This document shows positions 8,674-17,125 of a DNA stretch of 64,000 nucleotides, piece by piece. The notes beneath the pieces were generated by a model. It was not told the DNA's origin. It saw only the letters and a list, made by a program, of their open reading frames with translations, and searched no databases. The stretch is from Lysinibacillus_B sp031181585. Its GTDB lineage: Bacteria; Bacillota; Bacilli; Bacillales_A; Planococcaceae. Where the stretch lies: positions 1-64,000 of the forward strand of contig NZ_CP154840.1 in assembly GCF_047301505.1 (NCBI RefSeq), written 5' to 3'. The number at the start of each line of letters is the position of its first letter. The stretch's first letter is position 1. Both the position numbers and the translations under genes were made by a program.

Positions 8674-8825
8674 CACTGTGATTTTTTCAGTGATCGTTAT
8701 TTATTTGGGGGAAAATGGGTAATTCTCATCAAATAAAGTATGAATATGCGCCTAATAATAAATTACCTTGCCTTTAGGACAGAAGAATTATTTTCTTATA
8801 ATACAGATAATTCTTATAAAAATGG

Positions 8826-8854
8826 TTGACATTTGGAAATGAATTATTTAACAT
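8826..8854 (+). promoter_or_regulatory. Sigma-A promoter of the sulfur-scavenging cluster
   Basis: TTGACA (8826-8831), 17-bp spacer, TAACAT (8849-8854). Initiation near 8861 would give a leader of about 215 bases containing two terminator hairpins before the first gene. Confidence 0.55.
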
Positions 8855-8864
8855 AAAATTCAAC

Positions 8865-8931
8865 AATAGAACTTTATAAAAGCTCACTAGATAACTAGAG
8901 GCTCCTATTCAAAAAGAATGGGAGCCTTTTT
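8865..8931 (+). promoter_or_regulatory. Leader unit 1: CTAG hairpin plus attenuator-type terminator
   Basis: The unit reads AATAG (8865-8869), then CTAG-ATAA-CTAG, which can form a small hairpin, then AGGCTCCTATTC (8899-8910) pairing with GAATGGGAGCCT (8916-8927) and a T5 run. It lies in the 5' leader, directly downstream of the promoter. A near copy (unit 2) follows 109 bp later. I could not match it to the S-box, T-box or other riboswitch consensus that I know. Confidence 0.65.
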
Positions 8932-8973
8932 GGCTTACGGAACAGCTTTTACATAAGATAAAAATTAGCAGGT

Positions 8974-9044
8974 AATAGCAATTGAATAATCAGCCTACTA
9001 GTCAACTAGAGGCTCCCTATCTGCTGAAGATATGGGAGCCTTTT
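8974..9044 (+). promoter_or_regulatory. Leader unit 2: second copy of the attenuator-type element
   Basis: It repeats unit 1: AATAG (8974-8978), CTAG-TCAA-CTAG, then AACTAGAGGCTCC identical to unit 1, and a terminator stem AGGCTCCC (9010-9017) with GGGAGCCT (9034-9041), with inner TATC/GATA pairing and TTTTGTTTT after it. The loop sequences differ between units while the stems are conserved, so selection for structure is likely. Confidence 0.65.
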
Positions 9045-9076
9045 GTTTTAAGGTAAATAAGGAGGCGTTATAAGAG

Positions 9077-9358
9077 GTGACAATGGAAATAGAGCATGAA
9101 CAAATTTTGTATTTACCAGATCTTCGTTTTGCAAAATGGTGTGAAGGGGCATTTGCCATTAACCGCGGTGTTTATAACACAATTGATGAAAAGCTCTTTG
9201 AAGCGGGATATAGAAAAGTTGAGGATAGAAGAAGAGCTATCGTCTCATTTCTTCAGCAAAATGTGCAGCCAGTAAGTGACAAGAAATATTATACCTTTGG
9301 TTCAGGGAAGCTCTCTGTTGCACTGCATCAGTTCAGTAACAAAAAATTTTTAATTTAA
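9077..9358 (+). CDS. Small protein of unknown function heading the sulfur cluster
   Basis: A 93-residue soluble, basic protein that I do not recognise. It has no signal peptide, no membrane segment, one Cys (CEGAF), and a helical middle section (KVEDRRRAIVSFLQQN). GTG at 9077 has GGAGG (9061-9065) 11 bp upstream; an in-frame ATG at 9083 preceded by AAGAGGTG is equally plausible. It is the first gene after the two-unit leader and is followed 55 bp later by the flavin reductase. A role in the sulfur-starvation response or organosulfur metabolism is inferred from position only. Confidence 0.6.
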   Translation: MTMEIEHEQILYLPDLRFAKWCEGAFAINRGVYNTIDEKLFEAGYRKVEDRRRAIVSFLQQNVQPVSDKKYYTFGSGKLSVALHQFSNKKFLI

Positions 9359-9413
9359 TAACCTAGTAAAATGATTTGTTTAGTTAAGTATAAAAGAAAA
9401 GTGAGGTTTTCTT

Positions 9414-9935
9414 ATGACAAATATAGTCATCATTAATGGAGCTAATGCTCATACATCCAGAGTAAATGCCATTCAGCAACATATTCAGCAGGCAGCAGAA
9501 GTGGTGTCTATCATAGAGGTGCACCGACTACCTGCGGAGGATCTGCTTACTGCTGATTTTTTTAGTGAAGCGATTAAATCAGCTAATCAGCTTGTTTCAA
9601 ATGCAGACATTGTCGTTGTACTGACACCTGTGTATAAAGCGGCTTATTCAGGGATTCTAAAAACGTATTTAGATTTGATTCCGCAAAAAGGATTAGAGGG
9701 AAAAACAATTCTTCCCATTGCTGTAGGAGGGACATTGCATCATCTATTGGCCATTGATTATGCGTTAAAGCCGGTGCTGTCTGCATTAGGAGCTACCAAT
9801 ATCCTGCAGGGGGTGTACGTCTTGGATCAAAGCATCCAGCGTAAGAATGATGGGTTTGTCATTGAAGTGAACGTCCTGGAACGGGTTAATCAGCAATTAC
9901 AGAAAGCTTTTAATGATGTCGTTTTAATTAATTGA
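9414..9935 (+). CDS. ssuE: NAD(P)H-dependent FMN reductase, SsuE/MsuE type
   Basis: A 173-residue flavodoxin-like reductase that supplies reduced FMN to two-component monooxygenases. It shows the N-terminal flavin phosphate-binding segment VIINGANAHTSR and the characteristic TPVYKAAYSGILKTYLDL region (about residues 71-88) and LPIAVGG. Several FMNH2-dependent enzymes follow (SsuD, the SfnB/DszC-like proteins, the NtaA-like protein), and this is the only reductase in the cluster, so it probably serves them all. GAGG precedes the ATG. The next gene starts within about 50 bp. Confidence 0.9.
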   Translation: MTNIVIINGANAHTSRVNAIQQHIQQAAEVVSIIEVHRLPAEDLLTADFFSEAIKSANQLVSNADIVVVLTPVYKAAYSGILKTYLDLIPQKGLEGKTILPIAVGGTLHHLLAIDYALKPVLSALGATNILQGVYVLDQSIQRKNDGFVIEVNVLERVNQQLQKAFNDVVLIN

Positions 9936-9987
9936 GTTGAAAATCGACAACAATTATACAGCAAGCCCAAGGGAGTTGAGGATATTC

Positions 9988-11160
9988 ATGGTGTTTACCG
10001 AAACGATTGAATCTGTTGTAAAAGAACTGATGCAGCAATTTGCTGATACTGCTAGTGAAAGAGATGTATTAGGCGGAACGGCAAAAGAACAGAGGGATTT
10101 CATCCGAAGAAAGGGTTTGCTTGGATTAACAGCCCCAAAATATACAGGTGGATTTGGGGAGGATTGGCATACGGTGCTGGCCATTACCCGCCAATTTGCA
10201 AAAGTAGATAGTTCAATCGCTCATTTATTTGGCTACCATTTTTTATGTTTGGCATCAGTAGAGCTATATGGTTCCAAAGAGCAAGCAGCGTTTTACGCCA
10301 AAGAGACTGCTGAAAAAAATTTATTTTGGGGCAATGCCTTTAATCCGCTTGATAAACGGGTAGCAGCCCAAAAAGCAGGAAGCGGATGGCAAGTGAATGG
10401 CATAAAGAGCTTTTGCTCGGGGGCATCGGACTCGGATAGGCTGCTTATTTCTGCACAAAAGGACGATGGCTCAGGGCCTCTGATTGCAGTTATTCCAACT
10501 GATAGGAGAGGGATAACCGTAAGTAACGACTGGGATGGGTTTGGCCAGCGTCAAACGGATAGCGGCAACGTGCATTTTGACGCGGTGGAAATAAAAAATG
10601 AAGAAGTACTGGAAGCATATGAGCGACAATCAAGCGGCTTATTTTCAACTGTTCGCCCACACATCGCCCAGTCCATTCTCTCCCATGTGTTACTAGGGAC
10701 GGCCGAAGGTGCATTTGAAGAAGCAAAGAACTATACAAAGAACGTTACACGCCCGTGGCTTACATCAGGCATCTCAGTAGCTGCGGAAGATCCATATTAC
10801 CTTCATCACTACGGAGAGCTTTTCGTGAAATTAAAAGCTGCTGATGCGCTTGTGCAAATGGCTAACGAGTCATTACAGCGGACATGGGATCAAAAGCATT
10901 ATCTTACGATAGAGCAACGAGGGGAGTGCAGTATCGTTATTGCTACAGCCAAAATTCAAGTTACACAGACAGCACTGGAGGTCACCAGCCGAATGTTTGA
11001 AATGATGGGAGCGCGGGCGACTTTTGCTAAATACAACTTTGATCGTTACTGGCGAAACGTGAGGACACATACGCTGCATGACCCGGTCGATTATAAAATT
11101 CGGGATGTCGGTCAGTATGTAGTAAATCAAAAGTACCCGGACATATCACCATATTCATAA
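9988..11160 (+). CDS. SfnB/DszC-like flavin-dependent monooxygenase (acyl-CoA dehydrogenase fold) 1
   Basis: A 390-residue protein of the acyl-CoA dehydrogenase superfamily, in the branch that uses reduced flavin to oxygenate organosulfur compounds (SfnB, DszC). Seen: N-terminal helical domain, beta-domain with WQVNGIKSFCSGASDSDR, and C-terminal helical bundle ending RDVGQYVVNQKYP. The start is placed at ATG 9988 because TTGAGGA sits 6 bp upstream; an in-frame TTG at 9937 would add 17 residues without similarity to the family. It lies between ssuE and ssuD. The exact substrate (sulfone, sulfonate or sulfide) cannot be read from sequence. Confidence 0.8.
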   Translation: MVFTETIESVVKELMQQFADTASERDVLGGTAKEQRDFIRRKGLLGLTAPKYTGGFGEDWHTVLAITRQFAKVDSSIAHLFGYHFLCLASVELYGSKEQAAFYAKETAEKNLFWGNAFNPLDKRVAAQKAGSGWQVNGIKSFCSGASDSDRLLISAQKDDGSGPLIAVIPTDRRGITVSNDWDGFGQRQTDSGNVHFDAVEIKNEEVLEAYERQSSGLFSTVRPHIAQSILSHVLLGTAEGAFEEAKNYTKNVTRPWLTSGISVAAEDPYYLHHYGELFVKLKAADALVQMANESLQRTWDQKHYLTIEQRGECSIVIATAKIQVTQTALEVTSRMFEMMGARATFAKYNFDRYWRNVRTHTLHDPVDYKIRDVGQYVVNQKYPDISPYS

Positions 11161-11173
11161 GGGGGAAATAAAA

Positions 11174-12301
11174 ATGGAAATTTTCTGGTTCATCCCAACT
11201 AATGGAGATGCACGCTATCTCAATTCTGCAGAAGGTGCAAGACCAGCCACATACGATTACTGTAAGCAGATTGCGCAGGCCGTAGATAACTTAGGCTATA
11301 CGGGTGTATTAATTCCGACCGGTAAAACTTGCGAAGAAGGGTTTATTGTTGCCTCAAGCTTGATTGGGGAAACAAAAAATCTGAAGTATTTAGTAGCTGT
11401 ACGTCCCGGCCTTATGTCTCCAAGCTTTGCGGCAAGGCTGTCTGCAACATTAGACCGTTTTTCAAACGGTCGTTTATTAATCAATGTTGTGGCGGGAGGC
11501 GATCCTGTTGAACTTGCAGGGGAAGGTTTCTTCCTGGGTCATGATGAGCGTTACCGTTTAACAGATGAGTTTTTGACGATTTGGCGTAATTTATTCACCG
11601 AGGATACTGTCGCTTTTGAAGGGAACCATTTGAAGATAGCAGGTGGTCAGTTACCGTATCCTACTGTACAAAAACCGTATCCTCCACTATATTTCGGAGG
11701 TTCATCTCCAATTGCGATGGAAGTGGCCGCAAAGCATATTGATGCTTATCTAACATGGGGAGAACCGCCGGCACAAGTAGCTGAGAAAATTCAAAAGATG
11801 CGTGTCTTAGCGGAGCAGCAAGGGCGCACAATCAAGTTTGGCATTCGCCTGCACGTCATCGTAAGGAGAACAGCAGAAGAAGCATGGAAAGCAGCCGATG
11901 ATTTAATTCAATATGTAGATGAGGAAACAATCCAGCAGGCACAAAAAATGTTTAGCCGTATGGATTCGGAAGGGCAGAAAAGGATGGCCCAGCTGCATAA
12001 GGGAGACAAAACGAAACTTGAGATTAGTCCAAACCTGTGGGCAGGAGTGGGCCTTGTCCGAACTGGAGCAGGAACAGCGCTAGTAGGAGATGCAGATACG
12101 GTAGCAGCTCGCATAAAAGAATATGCAGACTTAGGCATCGAGACGTTCATTCTATCAGGTTACCCACATTTAGAAGAAGCCTATAATACAGCGGAACTAC
12201 TATTTCCGAAACTGCCGATTGAGCAAAAAGTGGATGTCAATCAGCGTACATTCCTCAGCCCATTTGGAGGAGACATTAAGCCTGTTGCATCAAAACATTG
12301 A
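11174..12301 (+). CDS. ssuD: FMNH2-dependent alkanesulfonate monooxygenase
   Basis: Releases sulfite from alkanesulfonates using FMNH2 and oxygen, yielding an aldehyde. The 375-residue TIM-barrel, luciferase-like protein is typical of SsuD along its full length: FWFIPTNGD at the start, TGKTCEE around residue 50, NVVAGGDPVEL, GHDERY, YPPLYFGGSS and the C-terminal ILSGYPHLEEAY. GGGGGAAAT precedes the ATG, and only 13 bp separate it from the upstream monooxygenase gene. With ssuE and ssuBAC it makes a complete sulfonate uptake and desulfonation set. Confidence 0.95.
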   Translation: MEIFWFIPTNGDARYLNSAEGARPATYDYCKQIAQAVDNLGYTGVLIPTGKTCEEGFIVASSLIGETKNLKYLVAVRPGLMSPSFAARLSATLDRFSNGRLLINVVAGGDPVELAGEGFFLGHDERYRLTDEFLTIWRNLFTEDTVAFEGNHLKIAGGQLPYPTVQKPYPPLYFGGSSPIAMEVAAKHIDAYLTWGEPPAQVAEKIQKMRVLAEQQGRTIKFGIRLHVIVRRTAEEAWKAADDLIQYVDEETIQQAQKMFSRMDSEGQKRMAQLHKGDKTKLEISPNLWAGVGLVRTGAGTALVGDADTVAARIKEYADLGIETFILSGYPHLEEAYNTAELLFPKLPIEQKVDVNQRTFLSPFGGDIKPVASKH

Positions 12302-12420
12302 GATAAAAACTGCTTTTATTGATGAAGAGGATCTCCAGGCCTTCTGAGCGTAGGAAGCGAAGCAGGAGCTTGAAATAGGAAGTTTATAAAATCAGAAAAA
12401 CAAGGGAAAGGGAAGGATAT

Positions 12421-13668
12421 ATGAAGAATATTCACACCGCTGAGGAAGATGGAAACACTTTTTCTATGTTAAAGCAGCAGCAGGTCATTGAGATAGGTTC
12501 ACCGCAATTTACTATTTTACTGGATGAAATATCCAGTGATGCAGAAAGGCGCAGAAGAGAAGGGAAAAATGAACGTCCGTATTATGCTATGGAATTGATT
12601 CGAAAAGCACGATTAGGAGCACTTCAATTACCTATTGAAAAAGGAGGACGCCTGGCAAATATCGAAGAGATTTTTTCTGTTGTTGTTCAGTTGGCACAGG
12701 CAGATCCAGATGTAGCACATATTTTGAGGTCGCATTTCGGTCATGTAGAACAAATCGTCCGCGGAGCCGTTGAAGCTGAGAAGGCAGATGTGTTCCTGCA
12801 GCAGGTAGCAAATGGTGCTATTATCGGCAATGCCTTCACGGAGCGATCTTCTCAAAAAGCAGGAAGTGCCCAATTTGAAACGACCCTCTTACCGGACGGC
12901 GAGGACTATCGCCTGAATGGAATCAAATATTTTAGTACAGGAACTTTATATGCAGACCTTGTCTATGTTATAGCATCCACTGCGGAAGGGACCCCTATAA
13001 CAGCCATTATCCCTACTAACCGAGAGGGAGTGCGGATTGTAGACGATTGGGATGGATTCGGTCAAAAATTAACGGGCAGCGGTACGACCATTTTTGAAAA
13101 TGTATGGGTTGGAAAATACGAAGTAATAGAACATTTGCCTAATCAAACTCCGTTCAATTCATTTCCGCAGCTTTACCTGCATGCAGTGATGGTAGGGATA
13201 CTGAAGAATGTCGTGGAGGATGCGGCAGATTTAGTAAGAAATCGGAAGCGGACATTTAGTTTTGCGGCAGCAGAAACGCCGCGGCAAGATCCGCAGCTAT
13301 TGCAAATTATTGGTGAAATATCTTCCATTGCATTTGCCGCGGAATCAATTTTACTAAAGGCGGCTGCTACTTTGGAACATGCTGCGTCTACTGCAATTGG
13401 TGGTGATATCAATTTTGCATCCAGCCACCAGGCCTCCTTGGAAGCTTCCCAAGCCAAGGTGATTATCGACAGTCTCGCTTTGCGCGCTGCTACTCTTTTG
13501 TTTGAAGTCGGCGGAGCCTCTGCAACAAAGCAATCCGCTCATCTTGATCGCCACTGGCTTAACATTCGTACATTGGCCTCTCACAATCCGACGGTTTATA
13601 AGGCACGTACGATTGGTGATTATGTTGTAAATGATGTCAGCTTACCGCTTCAAGAAATTTATTTTTAG
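12421..13668 (+). CDS. SfnB/DszC-like flavin-dependent monooxygenase 2
   Basis: A 415-residue acyl-CoA-dehydrogenase-fold protein, paralogous to the protein encoded at 9988-11160: both share GNAF, LNGIKxF, VIPTNREG-type and DDWDGFGQ segments and a C-terminal RTIGDYVVN. It lacks the catalytic glutamate context of true acyl-CoA dehydrogenases and fits the SfnB/DszC oxygenase branch. AAAGGGAAGGA lies upstream. The N-terminal extension before residue 25 is not conserved. Its presence alongside a related copy suggests that each handles a different organosulfur compound; this is inference. Confidence 0.78.
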   Translation: MKNIHTAEEDGNTFSMLKQQQVIEIGSPQFTILLDEISSDAERRRREGKNERPYYAMELIRKARLGALQLPIEKGGRLANIEEIFSVVVQLAQADPDVAHILRSHFGHVEQIVRGAVEAEKADVFLQQVANGAIIGNAFTERSSQKAGSAQFETTLLPDGEDYRLNGIKYFSTGTLYADLVYVIASTAEGTPITAIIPTNREGVRIVDDWDGFGQKLTGSGTTIFENVWVGKYEVIEHLPNQTPFNSFPQLYLHAVMVGILKNVVEDAADLVRNRKRTFSFAAAETPRQDPQLLQIIGEISSIAFAAESILLKAAATLEHAASTAIGGDINFASSHQASLEASQAKVIIDSLALRAATLLFEVGGASATKQSAHLDRHWLNIRTLASHNPTVYKARTIGDYVVNDVSLPLQEIYF

Positions 13669-13724
13669 CAAATATCTGAAGCCGGCTATTGGTAACAAAA
13701 ATTTAGATAGAGGGAGAAGTGACG

Positions 13725-14927
13725 ATGAACGAAAGCAATCGCACCATCCGGAATGCTCATGATAAAAAATGGACGGAATATGCCGATCGAGTTGCTCAAA
13801 AGATTGCTTCAACGGCTTCTTTTTACGATGAAACAGGAAAATTTCCTTTTGAGCATTTTAAGATTTTGAAGGAAGAGGGATATTGCGGGCTAACAATCCC
13901 TAAGAAATATGGGGGGGAAGAGCTCTCTTTATATGAGATACTGCTTGTTCAAGAGCGGCTGGCGAAAGCATCAGGTTCCACGGCTTTAGCTGTTGGATGG
14001 CATTTAATGACTTTCTTTAGCTTATCTCATTTTCGCCCATGGAAGGAAGAAACTTTTGAGAGATTATGTAAAGAGGCGGTGGAAGAAGGCTTTCTATTAA
14101 ATGTGTATGCAACGGAAAGGACTGCAGGCAACATTGTAAGAGGAGGAAATCCTTCGACGCTCGCCAAAAAAGTAGACAATGGCTACATCATTAATGGGCG
14201 AAAAGCATTTGCGACGCTTGCCCCGATCGTCAAACAGTTTACAGTTCTCGCTTATATTGAAGAAGAGGATAGGGTTGCAGAGTTCTTAATTAGAAAAAAT
14301 GATTCGGTAGAAATCATCGATACTTGGAATGTACTTGGTATGAGAAGTACCGGCAGCATGGACATTGTATTGCACGACGTATTCGTGCCGGATGAAGCCC
14401 TTTTAGCCTATTCGGATAAGGGAGCAGCAAACCGCTTTAATGGGAAGAGCAGTGCCTATACCCTGCAGCTGCCGGCAGTCTACCTTGGAATCGCTACAGC
14501 AGCCCGTGACTTTATCATAAAGTATGCAGATGAAAAATACTCACCGAGCCTAAATAATGTGATTTTAGAAGCCCCCCACGTACAGCAAAAGATTGGCGAA
14601 ATAGAAATATTGATTGCCATTTCACGCGGCCTTCTCTATGGCTTGGCCGAAAAATGGGACCGAGACGAAGGTGTACAGGATCAGTTGAGCCAGGAAGTGG
14701 CCATTACAAAGTATACAGTTTGCAATCATGCTGTCAAAATTGTGGAGCTGGCGATGAGCATCGCAGGAGGCCATTCCTTATCAAGGGATTTGCCATTGGA
14801 AAGATACTTCCGTGATGTTCAATGTGGGCTGTATAATCCGCCGCTAAATGATATGGTTGTGAACGGTGTTGCGGCAGAGGCTGTCAAAAATTATCGAGCT
14901 GCGAAACAAGTACCGCAACTGAGCTAG
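13725..14927 (+). CDS. Acyl-CoA-dehydrogenase-fold flavoenzyme 3
   Basis: A 400-residue member of the acyl-CoA dehydrogenase superfamily: GLTIPKKYGGEELSLYE near the N-terminus, ATERTAGN, WNVLGMRSTGS, and IAGGHSLSRDLPLERYFRDVQ near the C-terminus, which is closer to true acyl-CoA dehydrogenases than the two upstream paralogues. ATG 13725 is used because GGGAG (13712-13716) is 8 bp upstream; GTG at 13719 is too close. Its place between ssuD and ssuB suggests an oxygenase or dehydrogenase in organosulfur breakdown rather than fatty-acid oxidation. Confidence 0.75.
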   Translation: MNESNRTIRNAHDKKWTEYADRVAQKIASTASFYDETGKFPFEHFKILKEEGYCGLTIPKKYGGEELSLYEILLVQERLAKASGSTALAVGWHLMTFFSLSHFRPWKEETFERLCKEAVEEGFLLNVYATERTAGNIVRGGNPSTLAKKVDNGYIINGRKAFATLAPIVKQFTVLAYIEEEDRVAEFLIRKNDSVEIIDTWNVLGMRSTGSMDIVLHDVFVPDEALLAYSDKGAANRFNGKSSAYTLQLPAVYLGIATAARDFIIKYADEKYSPSLNNVILEAPHVQQKIGEIEILIAISRGLLYGLAEKWDRDEGVQDQLSQEVAITKYTVCNHAVKIVELAMSIAGGHSLSRDLPLERYFRDVQCGLYNPPLNDMVVNGVAAEAVKNYRAAKQVPQLS

Positions 14928-15074
14928 AGGAGATTAGTAAATAGGCAAACAAAAGCAAATATGCCTAGATGTATTTTCGCAAACGTACCATGAAAGGAAA
15001 TTATGTATGAAGAAAAGACGTTGCGGGAGAATGTAGAATAAGCTAAAAGCGACAGTTTCTAGTGTCTTGCTTTA

Positions 15075-15090
15075 GATAAAAATTTTTATC
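15075..15090. promoter_or_regulatory. 16-bp perfect palindrome upstream of ssuB
   Basis: GATAAAAATTTTTATC is a perfect palindrome in the 217-bp gap before ssuB. It is preceded by an imperfect hairpin (about 15042-15074) and could be an operator or a chance AT-rich palindrome. The rest of the gap is AT-rich, with no clear sigma-A promoter. Confidence 0.35.
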
Positions 15091-15144
15091 TTTAAAACAT
15101 ATTAAACTTATAGGTTATTAGGTATATTGAGAAGGAGGGGTAGT

Positions 15145-16014
15145 GTGGTACGTTTATTGGACTATTCGGTAGAAAAAGAAGAACAGCAAGAGAAACTGGA
15201 AGCGGCTACTAAGCTAGAAGCAAAGTCTGTATCTTTTCATTACGGAGAAACGGAAATACTGAAGGATATTCACCTGGAAGTAAAAGAAGGCGAGTTCATC
15301 GTTTTTATGGGGCCGAGCGGGTCGGGAAAGAGCACGCTCCTCCGGTTATTAGCAGGGTTATCACAGCCGAGATCCGGTGAAATTAGACTGAATCATCAAA
15401 GGCTGTCAGGTGTTTCAGAGGAGTTAGCGGTTGTCTTTCAAGATTACTCTTTGTTCCCTTGGCTAACGGCACAGGAAAATCTGGTGCTGGCATTAAAACA
15501 AAAACTGAAGAAAACAAAAACTAAAAAGGAGATTCAGCAGCTGGCAGAGGAATATTTGCAGCTCGTACAGTTAGAGCATGCAGTTAAGAAGTATCCGGGG
15601 GAACTTTCCGGCGGCATGAGACAGCGGGCGGCCATTGCACGCGCCCTCTCGCTAGGGACAGAAATTATCTTAATGGATGAACCGTTCGGGGCATTAGATC
15701 CACTTACACGGATCCAATTACAGGAGCTAGTAGTGGCAATCAATCGGGAGCAGAAAAGGACAATCGTATTTGTTACTCATGATGCAGAAGAGGCTATTTT
15801 TCTGGCCGATCGGATTGTCATGTTTTCCCCAGGTCCTCCCGGAATAATTGTAGAAACGATTGATGTGCCCTTTAGTAAACCAAGAAATCGAAAGCGGCTT
15901 TTTGATAGCAAGGAGTACATTGAATTTCGTGATTATTTATTAGGTGTTATGAATAAGGGCGTCCTAGAAAGATTGAATCAATCACAGCAACTTTTACCTG
16001 GAGAAGGGATTTAG
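15145..16014 (+). CDS. ssuB: Sulfonate ABC transporter ATP-binding protein
   Basis: The 289-residue ATPase of an aliphatic sulfonate/nitrate/taurine-type importer. Walker A is GPSGSGKST, the signature is LSGGMRQR, Walker B is ILMDEPFGALD, and the H-loop is FVTHDAEEA. GTG at 15145 is chosen because AGGAGG (15133-15138) precedes it by 6 bp; an in-frame TTG at 15127 would place the ribosome binding site inside the gene. It is followed by the binding protein (10-bp gap) and the permease, so ssuB-A-C form one unit. The N-terminal 20 residues are a variable, charged leader. Confidence 0.92.
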   Translation: MVRLLDYSVEKEEQQEKLEAATKLEAKSVSFHYGETEILKDIHLEVKEGEFIVFMGPSGSGKSTLLRLLAGLSQPRSGEIRLNHQRLSGVSEELAVVFQDYSLFPWLTAQENLVLALKQKLKKTKTKKEIQQLAEEYLQLVQLEHAVKKYPGELSGGMRQRAAIARALSLGTEIILMDEPFGALDPLTRIQLQELVVAINREQKRTIVFVTHDAEEAIFLADRIVMFSPGPPGIIVETIDVPFSKPRNRKRLFDSKEYIEFRDYLLGVMNKGVLERLNQSQQLLPGEGI

Positions 16015-16024
16015 GGGGGAGCGT

Positions 16025-17113
16025 ATGAAGAGAAATTATTTAAAACAGTTGGCTTTAGGAGGCATCACTGCCATTGCATTATTTGGTTTGACAGCATGTG
16101 GAACCGATAAAAATACAGCGAATAATGCAAATACACCAGGCGAAGCAAAAGACCATTCACTGAAGGTTGGCTATCTCAAGGCGAATGGAGCCCCCCTTGC
16201 AGATATAGCCATTCAGGAAGGTTTTTTTGAGGAAGAAAATTTAGAAATTGAAATGGTGCCCTTTAACGCGTCGACTGACGGGGTGAATGCCCTGCAATCA
16301 AAGAAAATTGATGTGGGATTAACATTCGGTACCACGACCCCGCTTGCCTTTATTTCGCAAGGGGCAGATCTGGACATTATCGGCGGCCATATGGAAGGAG
16401 GGCATCCGATTTATGTACCTGAAGAAGACAAGGAGAAGTACCATTCTTTTGAAGACTACAAAGGGAAAATCATTGGTACTGTACGTTTAAGCGTGCCGGA
16501 TATTATATTCCGTTCTGCGCTCGAACAGGCAGGCCTGGATTTGGAAAAGGATGTAGAAATTATTGAATTCAAAACGATGGCAAACCTTATTGAGGCAGCC
16601 GCATCACGTAAGGTAGAGGTAGCATTTGCCGGCTCGGGCTTTTTAACAAAGGCATTAACATCAGGCTTGGTGCCTGTGACGTGGAGTAACGATGTGCAGC
16701 CTGGTCATGTATGCTGTCGAGCAGTAACACGCGGTGATTATTCTAAAGAACAGGCGGTTGCATATAAGAAATTTTTGAAAGGTCTCATCCAAGCAGAGAG
16801 AATAAAATTAGAAACGCCGGAAAAAGCATTAGAGGCCTCAAGAGATCGCTTTAAACTGGATGATGAGACAGTGAATGAAATTGTAAATGAAGAGCATCTG
16901 ATCAACTCGGCAGATCCTCATAAGCATCAGGTGGAACAGCTGTGGGAGCAGATGAAGAACCTTGGCTATGTAGAAAGCGGGGATGAAATCAATTTGAATG
17001 AACATTTCAATCTAACCTTCTATGAGGAAGCATTGAATGAACTAATTGAAGAGAACCCCGAGGATGACTATTACAAGCAGGTATTGAAGCGTTACAACGA
17101 GCAGAATGCATAG
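16025..17113 (+). CDS. ssuA: Sulfonate ABC transporter substrate-binding lipoprotein
   Basis: A 362-residue periplasmic-type binding protein with a lipoprotein signal peptide: lipobox LTAC with Cys25. The SsuA/TauA/NMT1 fold is indicated by VGYLKANGAPLADIAIQEG and by GLTFGTTTPLAFISQGADL. It should capture alkanesulfonates or similar sulfur compounds outside the membrane for SsuC-SsuB. It is somewhat longer than typical SsuA, with an acidic C-terminal tail (after about residue 330). AGGGGGG precedes the ATG. It sits between ssuB and ssuC. Confidence 0.88.
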   Translation: MKRNYLKQLALGGITAIALFGLTACGTDKNTANNANTPGEAKDHSLKVGYLKANGAPLADIAIQEGFFEEENLEIEMVPFNASTDGVNALQSKKIDVGLTFGTTTPLAFISQGADLDIIGGHMEGGHPIYVPEEDKEKYHSFEDYKGKIIGTVRLSVPDIIFRSALEQAGLDLEKDVEIIEFKTMANLIEAAASRKVEVAFAGSGFLTKALTSGLVPVTWSNDVQPGHVCCRAVTRGDYSKEQAVAYKKFLKGLIQAERIKLETPEKALEASRDRFKLDDETVNEIVNEEHLINSADPHKHQVEQLWEQMKNLGYVESGDEINLNEHFNLTFYEEALNELIEENPEDDYYKQVLKRYNEQNA

Positions 17114-17125
17114 GAGGCAATAAAA

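Noticed and set aside
8700..9060. S-box (SAM) or T-box riboswitch expected before the sulfur cluster
   Set aside because: Neither the S-box core nor the T-box GGGTGG motif is present; only the tandem attenuator units are seen.
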